NCBI GenBank assembly: GCA_964464625.1
Contig: CAYXKD010000002.1
Location: 34,592-98,591, forward strand
Direction of reading: 5' to 3'
From: JAAZIN01 sp964464625
GTDB lineage: Bacteria; Bacillota; Dethiobacteria; DTU022
Length of the DNA: 64,000 bases
Both the position numbers and the translations under genes were made by a program. The notes under the pieces were generated by a model, which saw nothing but the letters and a program-made list of their open reading frames with translations, had not been told where the DNA came from and did no database searches. Of the stretch, positions 8,225 to 17,445 are shown piece by piece. How positions within the stretch are numbered: the stretch's first letter is position 1; the number at the start of each line of letters is the position of its first letter.

Positions 8225-8407
8225 CTAAAAACAGCCCAGCTGGCAGCCGTAAATCTTGATCTTCTCCTCATCGCAGATCTTTCCCACATCCGCGGGCAGA
8301 CACTCAAACTCTTCCGCCAGAGCAAAAGCCTTTTTGCATGACAGCCTCTTCTCCGGGGCCTCCTCAAGAACCCGTTTCAAAAGTTTCTCTTTCATTTTCT
8401 CCTCCAC
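8225..8407 (-). CDS. Small conserved cysteine-rich protein (CQLGCF C-terminus)
   Basis: A 60-residue soluble protein, or 56 residues if it starts at the ATG at 8395. That ATG has GGAGGAG five bases upstream and is the better start; the GTG at 8407 has AAAGGAG further up. It is rich in charged residues, with five cysteines and the ending IKIYGCQLGCF. The middle (KAFALAEEFECLPADVGKICDEEKI) looks like a helix-turn-helix. I recall similar short proteins ending CQLGCF in anaerobic Firmicutes, without a known function. It lies about 40 bases downstream of the phosphodiesterase gene on the same strand and may be cotranscribed. The closing CxxxC could bind metal. Confidence 0.7.
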   Translation of the reverse strand: MEEKMKEKLLKRVLEEAPEKRLSCKKAFALAEEFECLPADVGKICDEEKIKIYGCQLGCF

Positions 8408-8448
8408 TATTTTTCTGCTCCTTTCAATTCCGCCTCAGCTCAGATTCG

Positions 8449-9006
8449 CTAAAGGTAAATGATCTCGCCGTAAATAGTGCTCCCCGGGTCAATATGGAGA
8501 ATGCCGTAAGAAGGGCGCCCCGCCCACCGCGGATCCGTGCAGGATCCGGGATTGAACATGAGTGTGCCGTCTTCCCTGTATTCACAAAGCGGCTCGTGGC
8601 TGTGTCCGAAAAGGATCACCTGCGGCTGTAAGTCCCTGAAAGCCTCTTCAGCCCGCTTGCGAGGTGCCCTGCGCATCCCATCGCCATGGATCAGGCCGAT
8701 CTGCAAGCTGCCCAGCTGAAGCAGTTTCCTGCGCCCAAGCCGCTTATGCAGATAGTGCGGATCCATATTACCCGCCACCGCCACAAGAGGCGCCAGAGCC
8801 TCAAGCTCCACCAGGACGGTCTCGTCAACGAGATCTCCGGCATGCAGAATAAGATCCACCCCATCCAGTTGATCCAGCAAATCCGGCGGCAGGCAGCGGG
8901 CGCGCCGCGGCACATGGCTGTCCGAAACCACGCCGATCCGCTGCACCTCATCTTCAATCTTCACCGTAATAATGGATTTTTCCACTGCCTTGCCGGCTTT
9001 ACGCAA
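8449..9006 (-). CDS. YfcE/MJ0936-family metallophosphoesterase
   Basis: A 185-residue phosphodiesterase of the calcineurin-like superfamily. All metal-binding motifs are present: SDSH (about residue 28), GDLVDE, GNMD, HGD and GHSH. The reaction is probably hydrolysis of a phosphodiester with two Mn or Ni ions; the natural substrate of this family is unsettled. The N-terminus is about 20 residues longer than usual before IGVVSDSH. The annotated start is a TTG at 9006 with GAGGGG upstream, and an internal GTG is possible. It is followed by the small cysteine-rich protein gene. Confidence 0.9.
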   Translation of the reverse strand: MRKAGKAVEKSIITVKIEDEVQRIGVVSDSHVPRRARCLPPDLLDQLDGVDLILHAGDLVDETVLVELEALAPLVAVAGNMDPHYLHKRLGRRKLLQLGSLQIGLIHGDGMRRAPRKRAEEAFRDLQPQVILFGHSHEPLCEYREDGTLMFNPGSCTDPRWAGRPSYGILHIDPGSTIYGEIIYL

Positions 9007-9322
9007 AAAGTATCAATCCCCTCACAATATTCGCAAAATCAAAATGGCTGAACCGGGGCAGGCCATTACCGATACCGGAGCACAGCATCACAGCAAAACC
9101 GGTGAAATCATCTACTCCGCCTGGAGAAAATTATATAGCGAAGTGGCGTTCTATTGCAATAGCTTTCTCCATTCCCTTCCGGTTGAAAAGCGGTGCTGCC
9201 GGGCTTGCCGCCCCCGTTAAAGGTCCGAAACATGCACTGAAGCTGGCAGTTATCCCGCCGGTACAGAGTACAGCCATACTAAGAGCTGCCTGCCTTGCAT
9301 AAACTCAGAAAGGGGAAATCAG
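9007..9322. other. Intergenic stretch, no feature recognised
   Basis: The region lies between the divergently read phosphodiesterase gene and the DUF4091 gene. Short open frames occur on both strands, but none has a convincing ribosome binding site or family resemblance. No promoter, repeat or RNA was recognised. Confidence 0.5.
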
Positions 9323-11107
9323 TTGCCGGAAGGGATGTTTGGCGTGTCGCGAAGCAGGCGCAGTAAAAATAATCTTGAACAGCTGCTCTTTCTGGTCTGT
9401 TTTATTCTGCTGTTGTTAGCCCTTTCCAGAAGCCTGAACCGCTGCCGCAAACATCTTTCCAGCACGGAGGAAAATACTTTCATCCCACATCATGCCCTCT
9501 GTAAAAGAGACGATGAGGCTACTTTCGCCGATCATGAAGATTTGATCTGCTGGCTTCTCCCCTCCACATTAAAGGTGATCGAACCATCCCACTCAGGTGA
9601 TGGAGAGTTGAATATTACACCCGGCATCACCATACAAAATGATGGCTCCGCCGGGTTTCTCTATGCTGCTCGCGGAGAATACGAATCGATCCAGCTGGTA
9701 CTATACACAGATGGGGAAATCGCTCATCTGCCTGTCCAGTATCTACCCGCCGGCACAAAGCCCCTTCCTGAAGACTGGGTTAATATTTACCGGGTGCTCA
9801 CAGTGAACACCCCGGGTGTTGCCAAGTGGGGCTTTCCCGAAAACAAACCGGAAAGACGCTGTACAGCCTATCCTGATCCGCTGCTGCCGCTTCAGGGGGC
9901 GCTCAGCCTTGAGCCCGGTGAATTTAAAGTTCTCTGGCTGAGCATCAATGTCCCCTGTAACGCCGTCAGCGGTGAATATACTGGAGAGATATCGCTGGGA
10001 GGCGCCAGGGTGCCGCTGCACTTGAAGGTGTGGCCCTTTGCCATCCCCGGGGCCTCCACTTTGCGTACTGCCTTCGGATTGGGTGGAAAGGGATTTGCCA
10101 GCCACCACCAGGTAGCATACCGGTCAGACGAATACCAGGAAATATACCGCCTTTACTATGATGCGCTGCTTGATTACAGGATAAATGCCTATCATCTCCC
10201 CTACGGCGGCGGGGGAGCGGGGGGATCCCTTCTCGATCCCAGGGCCAGGCCTTATCTAAAAGACGAAAGGGTGGGCGCATTTATCGGCTATTACCATCAA
10301 AATGAAGCCCTTATGGCAGAAACATGGGCTTATCTTGAGCAGCAGGGTGTCTTAGAGAAAGCCTGGATCTTTAACCTTGATGAACCGCTCACAGAGAAGG
10401 ATTACTCCACCATCGAGAAACAGGCTGCTTACCTGGATAGGCTTATCCCAGAGATCCCCTATGGAGTGACCTTTCATACCGGCCCGCCGTGGGATCAACA
10501 GAGTTCACCTTTTGATTACCTCAGTTCCTCGGTAGACCGTTGGATAATCCAGACCAATTATTTTGTCCAGGGGCGGGGAAGAGAAGAAAGTTTTAAAGAA
10601 CAGCTTGGCCAGGCTTATGAAGATGGAGATGAAGTCTGGCTCTATGTGTCTCTGGCCCCCCGCGAACCTTACTGCAACCTGCTGCTAAACAATGCAGCGC
10701 TGCAGCACCGCCTCTTACCATGGCAATGTTACAGTGCCGGTATTGTCAGCGGTTTCTTATACTGGCAAACCACCTTCTGGGAGGAGACCTCCGATCCCTA
10801 CAATGATCAGGCAACTGTGAAAAAACACGATCCCCATCTCTACGGTGACGGCTCCCTCTTTTACCCCGGCGCAGCAGTGGGTATGAACGGCCCGGTAGGC
10901 TCAATCCGGCTGCATAACCTGAGGGACGGACTGGAGGATTATGAATATTTGGTGCTGGCCGAGCAGGCCTTCGGCCGTGCCGAAACAATGGAACTTGTTG
11001 AGGCGATAAGCCCCTCCTTCGGCAATTACATCGAAGACCCTTTTCTTTTTGAAACAGTGAGACAGAGCCTTGGGGAGAAGCTCTCCCGCTATTACGGCGG
11101 CGGCTAG
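9323..11107 (+). CDS. Membrane-anchored DUF4091 glycoside-hydrolase-like protein
   Basis: A 594-residue protein with one N-terminal membrane segment (LLFLVCFILLLLALS, about residues 20-35) and the rest outside the cell. A beta-sandwich-like region comes first (LSINVPCNAVSGEYTGEISL). A TIM-barrel-like region follows with YHLPYGGGGAGGS, and WIFNLDEPLTEKDY carries the acidic pair expected of a glycosidase active site. The C-terminus has IRLHNLRDGLEDYEYLVLAE, the DUF4091 signature. This points to a surface enzyme acting on glycans; no substrate is known. The start is a TTG with AAAGGGGAAA upstream, and an ATG four codons later is possible. It is followed by the DUF368 gene on the same strand. Confidence 0.85.
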   Translation: MPEGMFGVSRSRRSKNNLEQLLFLVCFILLLLALSRSLNRCRKHLSSTEENTFIPHHALCKRDDEATFADHEDLICWLLPSTLKVIEPSHSGDGELNITPGITIQNDGSAGFLYAARGEYESIQLVLYTDGEIAHLPVQYLPAGTKPLPEDWVNIYRVLTVNTPGVAKWGFPENKPERRCTAYPDPLLPLQGALSLEPGEFKVLWLSINVPCNAVSGEYTGEISLGGARVPLHLKVWPFAIPGASTLRTAFGLGGKGFASHHQVAYRSDEYQEIYRLYYDALLDYRINAYHLPYGGGGAGGSLLDPRARPYLKDERVGAFIGYYHQNEALMAETWAYLEQQGVLEKAWIFNLDEPLTEKDYSTIEKQAAYLDRLIPEIPYGVTFHTGPPWDQQSSPFDYLSSSVDRWIIQTNYFVQGRGREESFKEQLGQAYEDGDEVWLYVSLAPREPYCNLLLNNAALQHRLLPWQCYSAGIVSGFLYWQTTFWEETSDPYNDQATVKKHDPHLYGDGSLFYPGAAVGMNGPVGSIRLHNLRDGLEDYEYLVLAEQAFGRAETMELVEAISPSFGNYIEDPFLFETVRQSLGEKLSRYYGGG

Positions 11108-11330
11108 CGACAATTAAAGACCTCTTGCCGCGCAACCTGCACGATGGCATTGAAAAAATTGAAAAGAGCCTCTCCCTGCATTGCGCAGGCAAAAGAGCCA
11201 ACAGGAAAAATAAATCATTGCGGTGGGATAAATTATTTTCATCAAAAAGAGGAAAGGCCTCCGCCGGGGCGAACATTTACCTGTTGAACATATTATCATA
11301 AAACAGCAGGCGAAAGAGGTTTAAGATCCC

Positions 11331-12122
11331 TTGATCCTTGATTTTCTAAAGGGTATGGCTGTTGGAATTGCCTTTGTTCTGCCCGGCATAAGCGCCGGAA
11401 CAGTCATCCTTATTCTCGGCTTTTACAAACAATTCATTGATGATATCTCCAGATTCCACCTGCGGCCCTACCTGCCCCATCTTTGCGGCGGTGCTTTGGC
11501 CGCCCTGGCCGGTGTTAAGATCATCGCCTATCTCCTGGAAAATTGCAAAGACCTGCTGCTCGCCTTTTTGCTGGGCCTGCTGGTTGCCTCTCTTCGTGTA
11601 ATCCTGTTCCAGGAGGGTAAAATGATCAAATTCCGCCCCCTCACTGTTCTCGCCGGTATTGCCGGCTTTTTGGTGGCCTGGTTTGCCTTCAGCAATCCCG
11701 GCCCGGGCTGGAGCCCCTTGCCCGCCGTTTCCATCTATCACTTCTTTGCCGGCGGCGCCGTGGCCGGAGCCACCATGATCCTGCCGGGAATTTCCGGCAG
11801 TTCATCCCTGGTGATCATGAACATGTACGACGATGTCATCTTTGCAGTGAATCACTGGGAGTGGCTGAATCTCGCTGTTTTTACCGCCGGGGCGCTGCTG
11901 GGTATCTTTGGGCTGGCCCGCCTTCTCTCCGCCCTGTACAGGCGCTATCAGGAGGCCCTCTCCCTGGTGCTGACGGGCCTGGTCCTCGGTTCAATCCGTT
12001 CCCTTTTGCCCTCATCGTTTAGCGCCGGCGTCCTTATTGCAGCCCTTGCCGGAGCCGCTATCGTGCTGGCCCTGACTATCCCCCGCCGCCCCAAAAGCGG
12101 TGAAAAAACTATTTCCCCCTAG
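11331..12122 (+). CDS. DUF368 membrane protein
   Basis: A 263-residue polytopic membrane protein of the DUF368 family, seen in bacteria and archaea and sometimes linked to undecaprenyl phosphate translocation. The N-terminus FLKGMAVGIAFVLPGISAGT and the internal repeat ATMILPGISGSSSLVIMNMY are the paired PGxSxG motifs of the family. About seven to eight hydrophobic segments are visible. The start is a TTG with AAAGAGG upstream. A role in lipid-carrier recycling would fit the nearby glycan locus, but that is inference. Confidence 0.85.
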   Translation: MILDFLKGMAVGIAFVLPGISAGTVILILGFYKQFIDDISRFHLRPYLPHLCGGALAALAGVKIIAYLLENCKDLLLAFLLGLLVASLRVILFQEGKMIKFRPLTVLAGIAGFLVAWFAFSNPGPGWSPLPAVSIYHFFAGGAVAGATMILPGISGSSSLVIMNMYDDVIFAVNHWEWLNLAVFTAGALLGIFGLARLLSALYRRYQEALSLVLTGLVLGSIRSLLPSSFSAGVLIAALAGAAIVLALTIPRRPKSGEKTISP

Positions 12123-12275
12123 ACAGACAACAAACAATCCCCTGCAATCCCCTGCACCCGCCGCCCTCCTTATCCGTCCCTCTGCACACCCTTTGCCCTC
12201 CCTCCCCAGCCGGGTAAATTCTTTGCGGCAACAGCATCACACTGTCAGGAAGCACTGCATTTTAATTCTTTTATA

Positions 12276-12299
12276 ATAAAAAAGCCCCCGCAGGGGCTT
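12276..12299 (-). terminator. Intrinsic terminator of the glucosaminidase gene
   Basis: On the minus strand AAGCCCCTGCGGGGGCTT folds into a tight hairpin followed by TTTTTTATT. It lies 24 bases after the stop codon of the glucosaminidase gene. Confidence 0.9.
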
Positions 12300-12322
12300 C
12301 AGTTATCTATATTCCATATTTA

Positions 12323-14245
12323 CTATTCTTGATAGCGCGGTATATCAAAAGTAAGACTGTAGCTGTCAAGCATGTCGTAGAGATTTCTGATCCGCGAAAC
12401 CTGCTTGGCCGCCCAGCCCATGTCAGTGGCATACTGGTGTGTCCCCGGCGAATTGGGGTTCCAGCGCATTTTGTAAAGAGTATTCTGACTATAGGAGGGG
12501 TGATTCACGTAACTGGCCGAGGCAAACTTTGCCCCGCCCAGAATCGCCGCTTCCGGTGTGAACCAGCGCTCCTGGTAAGCCCTTAAAGCGCCGTAATAGT
12601 TGGGGTTGCTGTCGTAGGCCCCGATACCGAACATATTATAGACTTTCACAGTCCCTTGACCAGGGAAAAGGTTATCCTGATCGGGAAAGTCCGATCCGTT
12701 GGCCAACGCGCTGGTGCCGTTTCCTGTCTCATGCAGCGCCAGGGAGACGAGAAAGATCTCATTGATATTGTTATCCCGGCTCGCCTGCATAAAGTGAGCG
12801 CCTGTCCCATTGAGGATTCCCTTGCCGGAGAGAATCCTATCCAGATCCGCTACTGTCGAGCCTGCGCTGCCGGAAAGCAGCAAAAACTGAAACATGGAGG
12901 TAACAGAAAAAGATCCGTCAACAACCTGGCAGTATTTACCGCAGACCCATCCTTCCCTGTCGCTCACCCTGATCTTATACCAGACACCTTCGCTGCCCGG
13001 TTCGGTGCCCCCTTCAGCCTCAGCCTGTCCCAGAATGGGATAGACCTCGTTCTGCCATACGCTCATAAGATTGCCGCCGGCATCTTTCAGCTGGGGGCTC
13101 CCGGTGGTGGGCCGCTCCCGGAGCCTTAAATTCGGTTCGGCAAGAATGCGAATTGACGCCGCCCCGCTGCCGGTATAATTCATATCAATAAAGTTGTAGG
13201 GATCAATGTAGCAGGCCACATCCTCCCGCAGGGCCCTTTGCCAGCCGCCTCCGTAGCTATCTGTCACCGGCGGGCTTCCCGAAGCCATCTGGATATCAAT
13301 CATCCGGTTAAGGGTATATCCGTAGCGGCTAAAATTGACTGTACACCCCGAACGGATGGAGACGGCGCCGAGATAAACAATGCGCTGCAGCTCTTTAAGA
13401 GAAGCAAAAGGCTTTAGCGGCAGTAGCCGCGAACCCAATTGATCCTGCTCCGCCGCCGTCAGGCTGAAACGTCCCAAACCGAGCCCGAGCACAGCATCAT
13501 ACTCAAGCAAGGCATTTTTCATATCAGCGGCGCTGGAAGCCCCATTCACCGCCTGCATGCCTTTATCCGCTGTGGGCTTTGCCGCCGCCACCGCAGCGTT
13601 GAAGGCGCCTTTAAACTGCTCCAGGGAGCCAAACCCCTGCCCCGGTCTTTGAGCCAGCACCTCATTTAAAACAGCAGTCTGTTTATCGCGGTTGAGCCGG
13701 TTATAATCAGCCAGGTTCAGGCCCAGCTGCGAGCCCCAGGAGATAACCAGCGCCTCCAGATCACCGGCGCTGGCAGCACCGTTCAGCTCAGCCAGGATAT
13801 CGACTGTCGCATCAATTGTTTTCTCCGTAAACAATAGATTACCATCATCACCCCTAGTGACAACATAAATCTTTTTGGGCATAATTGCCATTTTTGACTC
13901 GTTGCTAGAAGTGTAAGCATTACAATCGAAAGATCTTTTGCTAAAGACGGCATCAATGTAAGCATCCAGAACATCTTCATAATCTATGTAACCCCTGGTA
14001 CTGTCGAACAGCGCTACAACACCTGCTGTCTCACACTTGTAATACTCATAAAAAGGAGCAGGATCGCCAAGTATATATATCACATATGAATCTATAAGAT
14101 CTTCATAATTCATTTCATAATATTTGCCGTCCTTACCCTTCAAAACATAATCCTCCACTGCTGCCAAAGCCGAAGTACCTGCTATAACCAAGAGCAGTCC
14201 AATTAGAATGGAAAGTATAATTCTAGGAATCTTATATCTAATCAT
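12323..14245 (-). CDS. Secreted N-acetylglucosaminidase with SH3b domain (LytD-like)
   Basis: A 640-residue exported autolysin that would cut peptidoglycan glycan chains. A signal peptide ends near residue 29 (TSALAA). Residues 30-140 are of unknown type. Two helical repeats of about 70 residues follow (about 146-223 and 228-295), each with an ALGLNLADY-like core. An SH3b domain is at about 365-442 (LRLRERP, WYKIRVSDREGWV) and a glucosaminidase domain at about 450-620. The catalytic glutamate is probably E506 in LALHETGNGTSALANG. The start is ATG; a terminator at 12276-12299 follows. Two beta-helix-like surface proteins lie directly upstream on the same strand, suggesting one envelope-related group. 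Confidence 0.9.
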   Translation of the reverse strand: MIRYKIPRIILSILIGLLLVIAGTSALAAVEDYVLKGKDGKYYEMNYEDLIDSYVIYILGDPAPFYEYYKCETAGVVALFDSTRGYIDYEDVLDAYIDAVFSKRSFDCNAYTSSNESKMAIMPKKIYVVTRGDDGNLLFTEKTIDATVDILAELNGAASAGDLEALVISWGSQLGLNLADYNRLNRDKQTAVLNEVLAQRPGQGFGSLEQFKGAFNAAVAAAKPTADKGMQAVNGASSAADMKNALLEYDAVLGLGLGRFSLTAAEQDQLGSRLLPLKPFASLKELQRIVYLGAVSIRSGCTVNFSRYGYTLNRMIDIQMASGSPPVTDSYGGGWQRALREDVACYIDPYNFIDMNYTGSGAASIRILAEPNLRLRERPTTGSPQLKDAGGNLMSVWQNEVYPILGQAEAEGGTEPGSEGVWYKIRVSDREGWVCGKYCQVVDGSFSVTSMFQFLLLSGSAGSTVADLDRILSGKGILNGTGAHFMQASRDNNINEIFLVSLALHETGNGTSALANGSDFPDQDNLFPGQGTVKVYNMFGIGAYDSNPNYYGALRAYQERWFTPEAAILGGAKFASASYVNHPSYSQNTLYKMRWNPNSPGTHQYATDMGWAAKQVSRIRNLYDMLDSYSLTFDIPRYQE

Positions 14246-14275
14246 TTTTTAGCACATCATTCCTATATGTGTTTG

Positions 14276-15691
14276 TCACTTAATGATAACGTTCTCTCTT
14301 CTGGCAAGATTCTCCGGCACTACTCCCCTAAAAACATTACTACTGGGTCTATATGTTAATGGTTCATCGTGACCCTTAATAAAAACACTATGTTTTTCCG
14401 GTTCATGTATTATTACGATTACCAAACGTTCACCAGGTAGGACTGGCGCTCCATCCTCAGGACCCAATGACTGAAAACTAATTAATGGATCTACTGGATC
14501 CACCGGCTTCGGATCTTTAGGCGGCTCCTGGGGAGCAGCCGGTGTCCCGGGTGACGGCGCCGGCTCCTCTTTCTTAGGTTTCTGTGCAGTGCTGTCCTTT
14601 TCCGTTGCCTTTGTCTTCGGCTTTTCAACCGGGTGCTCTTCCCCGCCCACCATCGCCTTGATCCCCCCGGCCAGCTCCACCTTGCCGGGCTTCTGCTCAA
14701 TAGCAACGCCGGACACGTTGATCTTGACATGCCCGATGGAACCGCTGCCGGTGACCTCACCGGCGCCGTTAAACTCCATATATTCGGCCGCTGCCCCTTC
14801 TGGCAGGTGGATCATCACGGTTCCCTCCGAAGGATCTACAAACAGTGCATCCATATTGCCTGCAGCAAACTCAAGAAAGATCCCCAGTCCGGCGGCGCTG
14901 ATTTTCTCCACATTGCCGGAAATCTTGCACAGTCCCGGGGAGTTAATAGTAATCTCTAAGATTGTACCCTCGCCGGACAGCTCCAAAGGTGCCCCCGGCA
15001 GCAGCGATTCGATGCTCACCCCGTCTTTCAGATCGATAAGAGCATCTTCCGCCTCTTTACCGGTGCAGAGGCTCTTCACCAGACCCGCCAGGAATGTAAC
15101 CCTTGCTTCCGGTTCGGTCACGCAAACAGTTTCAAAATCCCCTTCAAGCTCAATTTCCGCCGCAGTTTCTATGTAAATTTCACCGACCCGCCCCTCACCG
15201 GAAAGAGCGCTCGCTGAAAGGGAGGATTCGCCCAGAATGGTGATCTTCTTCACAACGGTGTTCCCCTTAAGAACAACCCGCACCTTACCCCCTTCCCTGT
15301 TGATCACCAGATGGTTGATCGTCGCATCTTCAAAGACCACGGTATCTTCGCCGCCGCCCTGGACCATTACAGTATCTTCCACCACAACCCTGACCAGATC
15401 CACACAACCATCCCCGATGGCTGCCGTTAGAATAAGGTCATCTGTAACCCTGGTGTTCTGCAGTGTTACCCCGGGGGCAGTGATCATCAATGGGCCCTCC
15501 ACTACTTCCATATCTAAGGGCCCATATGTACCTGGTTCTCTAATCTCCTTAAGCTGCTGCCAGCCCAGCACCTGGTCTACCCTGCTTCTACCGCCGGGAC
15601 TGATTAATAAATAGAGGTTCAGGCAAAGTGATAATATCAGGAAAATATAGATGAACGGCGAATAATTAAATTGTGTCTTTTTTTTGCGCAT
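14276..15691 (-). CDS. Membrane-anchored beta-helix-like protein, paralog A
   Basis: A 471-residue protein not matched to a named family. It has an N-terminal anchor (FIYIFLILSLCLNLYLLI) and a conserved WQQLKEIREPGTYGPLDMEV. About 300 residues of short repeating strands follow (ISAPGVTLQNTRV-like, VVFEDATINHLVINR), which read like a right-handed beta-helix. A Pro/Lys-rich linker comes next (EKPKTKATEKDSTAQKPKKE), then a short C-terminal domain ending RRENVIIK. It is probably outside the cell. The start chosen is the ATG at 15691, with AAGGAGAGGG upstream. An in-frame ATG 12 codons earlier (15727) lacks a site. It is a tandem duplicate of the gene at 15898-17220. Confidence 0.8.
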   Translation of the reverse strand: MRKKKTQFNYSPFIYIFLILSLCLNLYLLISPGGRSRVDQVLGWQQLKEIREPGTYGPLDMEVVEGPLMITAPGVTLQNTRVTDDLILTAAIGDGCVDLVRVVVEDTVMVQGGGEDTVVFEDATINHLVINREGGKVRVVLKGNTVVKKITILGESSLSASALSGEGRVGEIYIETAAEIELEGDFETVCVTEPEARVTFLAGLVKSLCTGKEAEDALIDLKDGVSIESLLPGAPLELSGEGTILEITINSPGLCKISGNVEKISAAGLGIFLEFAAGNMDALFVDPSEGTVMIHLPEGAAAEYMEFNGAGEVTGSGSIGHVKINVSGVAIEQKPGKVELAGGIKAMVGGEEHPVEKPKTKATEKDSTAQKPKKEEPAPSPGTPAAPQEPPKDPKPVDPVDPLISFQSLGPEDGAPVLPGERLVIVIIHEPEKHSVFIKGHDEPLTYRPSSNVFRGVVPENLARRENVIIK

Positions 15692-15897
15692 GGCTTTTGC
15701 CCTCTCCTTAGAATTGGTCAGATCCATCCTTAGACACTATTAGACAATTTAAGACAGATCCCTGCTTTTTTTCAAAGTTATTTTCTTACAATAACTGGTG
15801 GGAGTTTAAACAGCAGAATAGTAAAGGAGTAAAGAAGCGTTCTAATCAGGCAAGCAATGCGATCAGCAAGAGAAGAGGGAGCTGAGAATGTTGACTT

Positions 15898-17220
15898 TCA
15901 CTCACCCTCATCCTGTTCTCCACCCTCATCATCGTCCCCATTAGTAGGAGGGGGGTCATTATCCCCGGAATCTCCCGATCCGTCACCCTGGGAATTCTCA
16001 TCCCCATTGTCGGGTTCGGGCGGGGGCCAGTATTCATCAGGATCGGGGCTTTCCGGGGGCGGCGCGGGTGGCGGACTTTCCGGCGCCGCTGGAGCCGGCT
16101 TCTGCTGCGCAGTTCCCTTACCCGTTGTTTCCTTATCCGAATCTTCATCGCCCAGATCCTCGCCGGCTACCACCGCCTTGATCCCCTCTGCCAGTTCAAC
16201 TTTGCCGGGCTTCTGCTCAATAACAACACCGGACACATTGATCCTGACCTGCTCAATAGAACCGCCTCCGGTGACCTCGGCAGCTCCGTTAAATTCCATA
16301 TATTTAACCGCGACAGCTTCCGCCAGTTGAATCATCACCGTACCTTCCGTGGGATCCACAGGATCCACAACAACTGTATCGAAATTGCCCGACGCAAAAT
16401 CAAGAATTACCCCCGCTTCGCCGGCACTTATCTTTTCCACGTTACCGGAAATTTTGCAAAGACCCGGAGAGAGCACCGTAATTACTTTGATTGTTCCCTC
16501 ACCTGACAGCTCCAGGGGCGCTCCAACCTCCAGCAACTCGATGACAACCCCATCTTTCAGATCGATAAGAGCATCTTCAGCGTCTTTACCGGTGCGAAGA
16601 CTTTCCACCTCTCCCTTTAAAATTGTCACCTTCGCCTCAGATGTCTTCACGCAAAGAGTAGCAAAGTCTCCCTCAAGCTCAACTTCCGCCGGAGTCTCCA
16701 CTGAGAGTTCACCTACCCGGCCCTTACCGGAAAGACCTGCAGTACAAAGGGAAGCCCCCTCCAAGATGGTAATTTTCCGCACAATGGTATCTCCCTTGAG
16801 GACAACGCGCACCCTGCCATCAACCCTGTTGATCACTAGATGGTTGATATCGGCATCCTCAAACAGCACCGTCTCTTCTCCGCCGCCCTGGACCAGAGCG
16901 GAATTCTCCACAATCACATTAACCAGATCAACAGAGCCGTCACCAATGGCTGCTGTAAGGATGAGGTCCTCTGTAACCCTGGTGTTCTGCAAAGTAACCC
17001 CCGGTGCACTGATCCTTAACGGTCCCTTCACAACTTCCATATCTGAAGGGCCGTACGTACCCGGCTCCCAGATTTCTCTGAGCTGCTGCCAACTCAGCAC
17101 CTGCGCCTCCCCGTTTTGATTATAAAATTTGATTATGAAATAGGTATTCAGGCAAAGAGATAAAATCAGGAAGATTTGGAGCAACATCGAGTAATTAAAT
17201 ACAAACTTTCTTTTTCGCAT
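15898..17220 (-). CDS. Membrane-anchored beta-helix-like protein, paralog B
   Basis: A 440-residue paralog of its downstream neighbour, similar along the anchor (LLQIFLILSLCLNTYFI), the motif WQQLREIWEPGTYGPSDMEV and the repetitive beta region. The C-terminus differs: there is no terminal domain, and a Pro-rich then acidic Asp/Glu/Gly/Asn tail of about 60 residues ends DDDEGGEQDEGE. Similar acidic tails end two of the LCP proteins in this window. The start chosen is the ATG at 17220 with AAGGAAAGAG upstream. A longer frame opens at 17274, but the DNA there (ATTAGACA ... AGATCCCTGC) is conserved upstream of paralog A as leader, which argues against coding. Confidence 0.8.
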   Translation of the reverse strand: MRKRKFVFNYSMLLQIFLILSLCLNTYFIIKFYNQNGEAQVLSWQQLREIWEPGTYGPSDMEVVKGPLRISAPGVTLQNTRVTEDLILTAAIGDGSVDLVNVIVENSALVQGGGEETVLFEDADINHLVINRVDGRVRVVLKGDTIVRKITILEGASLCTAGLSGKGRVGELSVETPAEVELEGDFATLCVKTSEAKVTILKGEVESLRTGKDAEDALIDLKDGVVIELLEVGAPLELSGEGTIKVITVLSPGLCKISGNVEKISAGEAGVILDFASGNFDTVVVDPVDPTEGTVMIQLAEAVAVKYMEFNGAAEVTGGGSIEQVRINVSGVVIEQKPGKVELAEGIKAVVAGEDLGDEDSDKETTGKGTAQQKPAPAAPESPPPAPPPESPDPDEYWPPPEPDNGDENSQGDGSGDSGDNDPPPTNGDDDEGGEQDEGE

Positions 17221-17445
17221 AACTCTTTCCTTCTCCCTGGAAGTATCAGAATCCTCCCAGCAAATATTAGACATTTCCAGAAAGATCCCTGCATTTTCTT
17301 AAAATGTTACTCGATTTTGACTTCAAAGTCCTTGTCATATATGAGAGCGCACATTGACTCGATTTTATGACAAAGCTAACATATGATGTTTTGGAAAAAG
17401 CGGCACCTCTTTTGGGGTGTTCTGTGGAATACTTAACTGATGAAG

